Shown: positions 59,859-64,000 of the stretch, piece after piece
Numbering within the stretch: position 1 is the stretch's first letter
Layout: every line of letters starts with the position of its first letter
NCBI GenBank assembly: GCA_021798915.1
Contig: JAJZBM010000003.1
Location: 124,001 to 188,000 of the forward strand
Length of the DNA: 64,000 bases
Source: Pseudomonadota bacterium
GTDB taxonomy: Bacteria > Pseudomonadota > Alphaproteobacteria > Acetobacterales > Acetobacteraceae
Direction of reading: 5' to 3'
Position numbers and translations under genes: made by a program
Notes under the pieces: model-generated
Database searches by the model: none
Told to the model about the DNA's origin: nothing
The model's input: the letters and a program-made list of their open reading frames with translations, nothing else

Positions 59859-60890
59859 TCAGAACCGAAACGAGGCGACCAGCGAGCCCCATTGGTGCAG
59901 CCCGCCATGCTCGCCGTAAAATGTCTGGGTCTGGAATACCTGGGTGTAGGACACCCGCACGCCATCGACGATGACGGCAACCCCGGCCTCCAATTCGCCG
60001 ACGAAGGTTCTCTCGCCGACGCTCGGCGTGGCATTGAACGGCTCGCCGGCCAGGGTCGCGTTGTAAAGCCAGGCCTGGCCGTCGGCGCCGGCGAAGACAT
60101 ACCAGTCGAACGGCTTGACCGGGGTATAGGCGGCGCCACCCGACATGCCGGGGTCGAGGCGGGCGACCCCGTAATCGGAATTCAGCCCCTGGCCGATCCG
60201 CACCACGCCGCCGGCGAGCCCATAGATCCAGAGATTGCCGACCCCGACCGTGGCATTGGGCAGAATATCGGTCTCCAGCGCGCCGATATGCCCGGTCGAG
60301 ATGCGCCAGATGCGTGAACTCTCGAATTGCAGCACCGGCTCGTCCGGCATCTGATAGCCCCAGCCGAGATCATGCGGCTGGCCGATGAGGTTGTGGAACC
60401 AGTTCTGCGTCTGCTCGGCGAGCGCCGCCTCGCCGATCGTCCCAACATCGACGCCGAGGATGCTGCGCCAGTCATTGGTGTCCTGGATCAGCGAGAAATT
60501 GCCCATCAACGTGCCGGCATAGGGTTCGTCACCGGCCGGCGGCGGCCGCACATCGGTCGCGGCGGGGCTGAACATCTGCTGCTGGATGTCGATCGAGACG
60601 CGCTGCTGGCCATTGCCCCAGAGTGCGCGGCCGATCTCGCTCGCGAAACCGGGCACGTCCCCGGTCGGCGAGACATAGCCGAGATAGAGCCCGTTGAGAT
60701 AATAGCGATCGGGCGGCGGGTTGCTGGTGATCGACGCGTTTTCCCACTGGAAGGTGAGGATCGCGTCGGGATCGGCGGGCGGGAGATCGGACCCGTCGGT
60801 GGGCGTGAGCGACGAGCCAGCCATCGCCGCTTGCGCAACCGCCAACCATGCGAAGACGGAGAGCGAGACGAGGGGGAGAAATCGTTTCAT
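59859..60890 (-). CDS. Lipid A deacylase LpxR-like outer-membrane protein
   Basis: Signal peptide, ILTFQWENASITSNPPPDRYYLNGLYLGYVSP, EPYAGTLMGNFSL, NWFHNLIGQPHDLGWGYQMPDEPVLQFE; start may instead be 60905. Confidence 0.8.
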   Translation of the reverse strand: MKRFLPLVSLSVFAWLAVAQAAMAGSSLTPTDGSDLPPADPDAILTFQWENASITSNPPPDRYYLNGLYLGYVSPTGDVPGFASEIGRALWGNGQQRVSIDIQQQMFSPAATDVRPPPAGDEPYAGTLMGNFSLIQDTNDWRSILGVDVGTIGEAALAEQTQNWFHNLIGQPHDLGWGYQMPDEPVLQFESSRIWRISTGHIGALETDILPNATVGVGNLWIYGLAGGVVRIGQGLNSDYGVARLDPGMSGGAAYTPVKPFDWYVFAGADGQAWLYNATLAGEPFNATPSVGERTFVGELEAGVAVIVDGVRVSYTQVFQTQTFYGEHGGLHQWGSLVASFRF

Positions 60891-60966
60891 CGGCGACGGC
60901 TTCATGAGAACAAACGGGGGTGGGGAAACGCAAGCCAAAACGGCACGCCAAAGGCGGCGGCTGGGA

Positions 60967-61980
60967 TCAGCGCGCGATCTCCTCGGCGCGGCGCAGAAGG
61001 CGTAGGAAATTGCCGCCCCAAAGCGCCGCGATCTCCGCCCGGCCATAGCCGCGCGCGACCAGTTCGGCGGTGATCGCCGGGCTCTCGGCGGCGTTGGCCC
61101 AGCCAGAAATCCCGCCACCGCCGTCGAAATCAGAGGAAATGCCAACGTGAGCGACGCCGATGCGCCGCGCCGCATAGTCGACATGATCGACGAAATCGGC
61201 AACCGTCACGTTTTCCGGGCTGCCCTTGACGCGCAGGAACGAGGGCATGGCGGTGATCTGGATCAGCCCGCCGCTCGCGCGGAGCGCATCGAGTTGCTCG
61301 TCATCGAGGTTGCGCGGGTGATCGCAGAGGGCGCGGACCGAGGAATGGCTGGCCAGCACCGGTGTGCGGGACGCGGCAACCGCTTGCAGCATCGCCGTCT
61401 TGGCGGTGTGCGAAACATCGACGAGCATGCCGAGCCGGTTCATCTCGGCGATCGCCGTCCGCCCGAGGCGCGAAAGCCCCCCATGCTCGGCCGGCGGATC
61501 ATCGAGATCGCGGCGCGGAATGGCGGCATCGGCGAGATCGTTATGGCCATTATGGGTGAGCGTCATATAGCGCGCGCCGAGCGCCCGGAGTGCCCCGAGA
61601 TTGCCAGGATCGCCGCCGATCGCCTGGCCGTTCTCGACCACCGGGATGACGCTGATCACCCCCTCGCGCCACGCCGCCTCGACCTCGGCGGCGGTTTCGG
61701 TGACGCGGGCGCGAATGCCCTCATGGGTGCGGCCCATGGACCTGATCGCCTGCAACATGGTCTGGGCGCGGAGGAACGCGGCTTGCTGGCGGTCCGCGTC
61801 GCGCTTGGTCTGCGGCACATAGGCCGCGAAGCAGCCGGCGGTGAGCCCGCCGCGGCGCATTTTCGGCAGATCGACGCGGCGATCGCTCTCGCTGAACGGG
61901 TCGGGACCGTCGGGCCAGGGGATATCGATATGGCTGTCGAGGGTGAGGATGTCGCGGTGCAGGGCAAGGGGGTCGGTCAT
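60967..61980 (-). CDS. Membrane dipeptidase (peptidase M19, renal dipeptidase family)
   Basis: LTLDSHIDIPWP, YMTLTHNGHNDLAD, LVDVSHTAKTAMLQA, VLASHSSVRALCDHPRNL, ISSDFDGGGGISG. Confidence 0.93.
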   Translation of the reverse strand: MTDPLALHRDILTLDSHIDIPWPDGPDPFSESDRRVDLPKMRRGGLTAGCFAAYVPQTKRDADRQQAAFLRAQTMLQAIRSMGRTHEGIRARVTETAAEVEAAWREGVISVIPVVENGQAIGGDPGNLGALRALGARYMTLTHNGHNDLADAAIPRRDLDDPPAEHGGLSRLGRTAIAEMNRLGMLVDVSHTAKTAMLQAVAASRTPVLASHSSVRALCDHPRNLDDEQLDALRASGGLIQITAMPSFLRVKGSPENVTVADFVDHVDYAARRIGVAHVGISSDFDGGGGISGWANAAESPAITAELVARGYGRAEIAALWGGNFLRLLRRAEEIAR

Positions 61981-62051
61981 TTCCGCACGCTCTCCGAGCT
62001 TCGTTCCGCCGTCAAGCGCCAGACTCGAAATTGTCATGCGCCGAGCGCCGA

Positions 62052-62465
62052 TCAGAGCAGAGCGAGCGCGCGCAGCGCCTCGGCGAGGTCGGGCGGCAGA
62101 TCGTCATCCTCGGCGCCGGCGGCGAGATCGGGCGGCGCCTGCGCCGGGGCGAGATAGCGCCAGCCCTGAAACGCCTTGACCGGCCGCGCAGCGACGCGAA
62201 CCAGCGCCGGATCGAGCGCGAGCGCGCAAGCGGCGCTGCCGTCCTCGCGCTGCGCCGGGGTGATCGCGAGCACGCGCTGGCGCAGGCTCATCGTGCCGGC
62301 GATCACCCAATAGATCGAGCCGCCGGCGAGAATCTCTGCCGCGCGCTTGGGGATATGGCGGGTGATGTGGCGAAGCGGCGGGTGGGCCTCGGCGCGCGCC
62401 GCCTGCACGGCGGCGAGATGGGCGCGGTCGCGTATGCCGACGGCGAGTTTTTGCAAATGGAGCAT
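62052..62465 (-). CDS. DUF1489 family protein
   Basis: LQKLAVGIRD, LRHITRHIPKRAAEILAGGSIYWVIAGTMSLRQRVLAI, KAFQGWRYL. Confidence 0.82.
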   Translation of the reverse strand: MLHLQKLAVGIRDRAHLAAVQAARAEAHPPLRHITRHIPKRAAEILAGGSIYWVIAGTMSLRQRVLAITPAQREDGSAACALALDPALVRVAARPVKAFQGWRYLAPAQAPPDLAAGAEDDDLPPDLAEALRALALL

Positions 62466-62507
62466 ACGCCCTCATGTGATCCCGCCCAAGCCGCCGACAA
62501 GGGCGGT

Positions 62508-63512
62508 TCAGGCGGGTTCGATCTCGATGGTGAGATGCGAGAGCCCGGCGACCGCGCCGAGGCGGCGGCGGTATTCGTCGAGGCTCTCCGGCGCGGCACC
62601 GCCGATCGAGACCACGGCGCAGAGATGCCCCGGCCCGACCCGCCAGACATGGAGATCGCTCACCCGTGCCCCGTCCCGCTCCAGCACCGCGCGAATCTCG
62701 GTCGTGGCCTCGGGGTCGGGCGTCATGTCGAGCAACACGGCGCCGCTGGCGCGAAGCAGCGTCACCGACCAGCTCACGATGACCACGGCACCGATCAGGG
62801 CCATGACCGGATCGAGCCATGCCCAGCCAAGCAAGCGCGCCCCGCCGAGGCCGATCAAAACCAAAATCGAGACCGCGGCATCGGCGAGCACATGCGCGCG
62901 CGCGGCGCGCATGTTGTTGTCCACGGACACCGCGCCGTGATCATGCCCGTGATCATGCCCGTGGCCGTGCCCATGGTTATGCCCATGGTCATGCCCATGG
63001 TCATGCCCATGGCCGTGATCATGGCCCTCATGGCCGAGCAGCAGCGCGCTCGCGACATTGACGACGAGGCCAAGCACGGCGATCGGAAGGGCCGCGGCAA
63101 AATCGATCGGCACCGGCCGCGCGAGGCGAGACAGCGCCTCCCAGGCGATGAGTGCCGCGATCATGGCGAGCGCGACGGCGCTCGCGAAACTGGCGAGATC
63201 GCCGAATTTGCCGGTGCCGAAAGCGAAACGCGGATCGGCGAGATGGCGGCGGGCGACGCGATAGGCGAGGGCCGCCAGCAGCAGCGCGCCGACATGGGTC
63301 GCCATGTGCAGCCCATCGGCGATCAGCGCGATCGAGCCGAACAGCGCCCCGCCGGCGATCTCGGCGATCATCACCGCGAGGCACAGCCCGACCACGGCCC
63401 AGCTCCGCCGCTCATGCTCGTCATGATGCCGGCCGAGGAAAACATGGTTGTGCGGGTTGTTCATCACCATTCCACCCATGATCGACCCTCCAGACCAGCC
63501 GCCAGGCGCCAC
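62508..63512 (-). CDS. Cation diffusion facilitator (DmeF/CzcD-like) with His-rich loop
   Basis: ALIADGLHMATHVGALLLA, (HDHGHGHDHGHDHGHNHGHGHGHDHGHDHG) loop, ARAHVLADAAVS; true start uncertain (one of several Met within the first ~17 residues). Confidence 0.9.
   Translation of the reverse strand: MAPGGWSGGSIMGGMVMNNPHNHVFLGRHHDEHERRSWAVVGLCLAVMIAEIAGGALFGSIALIADGLHMATHVGALLLAALAYRVARRHLADPRFAFGTGKFGDLASFASAVALAMIAALIAWEALSRLARPVPIDFAAALPIAVLGLVVNVASALLLGHEGHDHGHGHDHGHDHGHNHGHGHGHDHGHDHGAVSVDNNMRAARAHVLADAAVSILVLIGLGGARLLGWAWLDPVMALIGAVVIVSWSVTLLRASGAVLLDMTPDPEATTEIRAVLERDGARVSDLHVWRVGPGHLCAVVSIGGAAPESLDEYRRRLGAVAGLSHLTIEIEPA
62935..63030. repeat. Short tandem repeats encoding the His-rich loop
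   Basis: Imperfect repeats of (G)ATCATGCCC / GTCATGCCCATG within the CDF gene. Confidence 0.8.
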
Positions 63513-63536
63513 GGCGGCGGGACGAAACGTAGTCGT

Positions 63537-64000
63537 TCAGCCGATCAGAAGCCAGAGCCGCAGCAGCAGGGTCTCAAGCCGCGTCCGGCGCGCAAGGCCG
63601 GGCCAGAAAAGCAGCCGCAGCCGCCCGCGAAGGCCGCCGTCGAGCGCGCGCGCCAGCGCCGCAACCTCGTCCGCGACCGGCGCCGGCAGCAGCGCCGCAT
63701 TGGCCGCGAGCCCGGCGAGATGGGCGCGAAACCGGGCCATGAACGGGCCGGGGCCGCGCCTCAGCGCGGCGAGCGCCCGGCGCAGCCGCGAGCCCGGCGC
63801 GCCAACCGCATTATCCCCGTGCTGGCGATAGAGCAGCACCGCCTCGGCATCGGTGAACACGAAGCCGCCGACGGCGCTGACCAGCAGATAGCTCCACCAA
63901 TCATGCAGCGTCTCGGGCGGCTTGCGGCTCTCAACGATCAACTCGGCAGCAGCGCGATTGAGCACCATGGTGCAGCCGACGGCGATATTCTCGATTAAGG
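63537..64000 (-). CDS. Glycosyltransferase family 2, C-terminal part (continues beyond window)
   Basis: Frame stays open to the window end (LIENIAVGCTMVLNRAAAELI...HDWWSYLLVSAVGGFVFTDAEAVLLYRQHGDNAVG). Confidence 0.8.
   Translation of the reverse strand, partial: LIENIAVGCTMVLNRAAAELIVESRKPPETLHDWWSYLLVSAVGGFVFTDAEAVLLYRQHGDNAVGAPGSRLRRALAALRRGPGPFMARFRAHLAGLAANAALLPAPVADEVAALARALDGGLRGRLRLLFWPGLARRTRLETLLLRLWLLIG

Noticed and set aside
62031-63998. 655-aa + strand ORF
   Set aside because: Antisense to DUF1489, CDF transporter and GT2 genes, all with clear family motifs.

Overview
The window is a GC-rich chromosomal segment. Its gene content and repeat style suggest an alphaproteobacterium, probably Acetobacteraceae (inference). 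Most of it is ordinary core metabolism and envelope biology: LpxH-like/GT4/GT2, DegP-HflC-HflK, Mrp, a sensor kinase, RecQ, P-type ATPase-DedA, a Dpp-type ABC operon with two tandem substrate-binding proteins, HldE, an RND pump, ArgB, a glycan operon (CapD-like, DegT/WbpE-like, Trm112-methyltransferase), ppsA-BON-pfkB, cysH-cysD-cysNC, cheA-W-Y-B-R, PLD/Cls, ZapE, PBP1a, malate synthase G, an LpxR-like protein, an M19 dipeptidase and a CDF transporter, plus tRNA-Tyr and tRNA-Leu. I recognised no CRISPR array, transposase, prophage or complete known defence system. The items most worth a second look are: (i) a Trm112-methyltransferase gene in a surface-glycan operon, split exactly at a 9-G homopolymer (phase-variation candidate, pseudogene or sequencing error); (ii) two families of small hairpin repeats, one AT-rich and one GC-rich, with compensatory stem changes between copies and a fixed orientation relative to the upstream gene; (iii) a perfect FNR/FixK-type box upstream of a ppsA-BON-pfkB operon; (iv) an AT-rich isolated trypsin-like protease gene inserted between core genes; (v) divergent genes whose start codons overlap as CATG.
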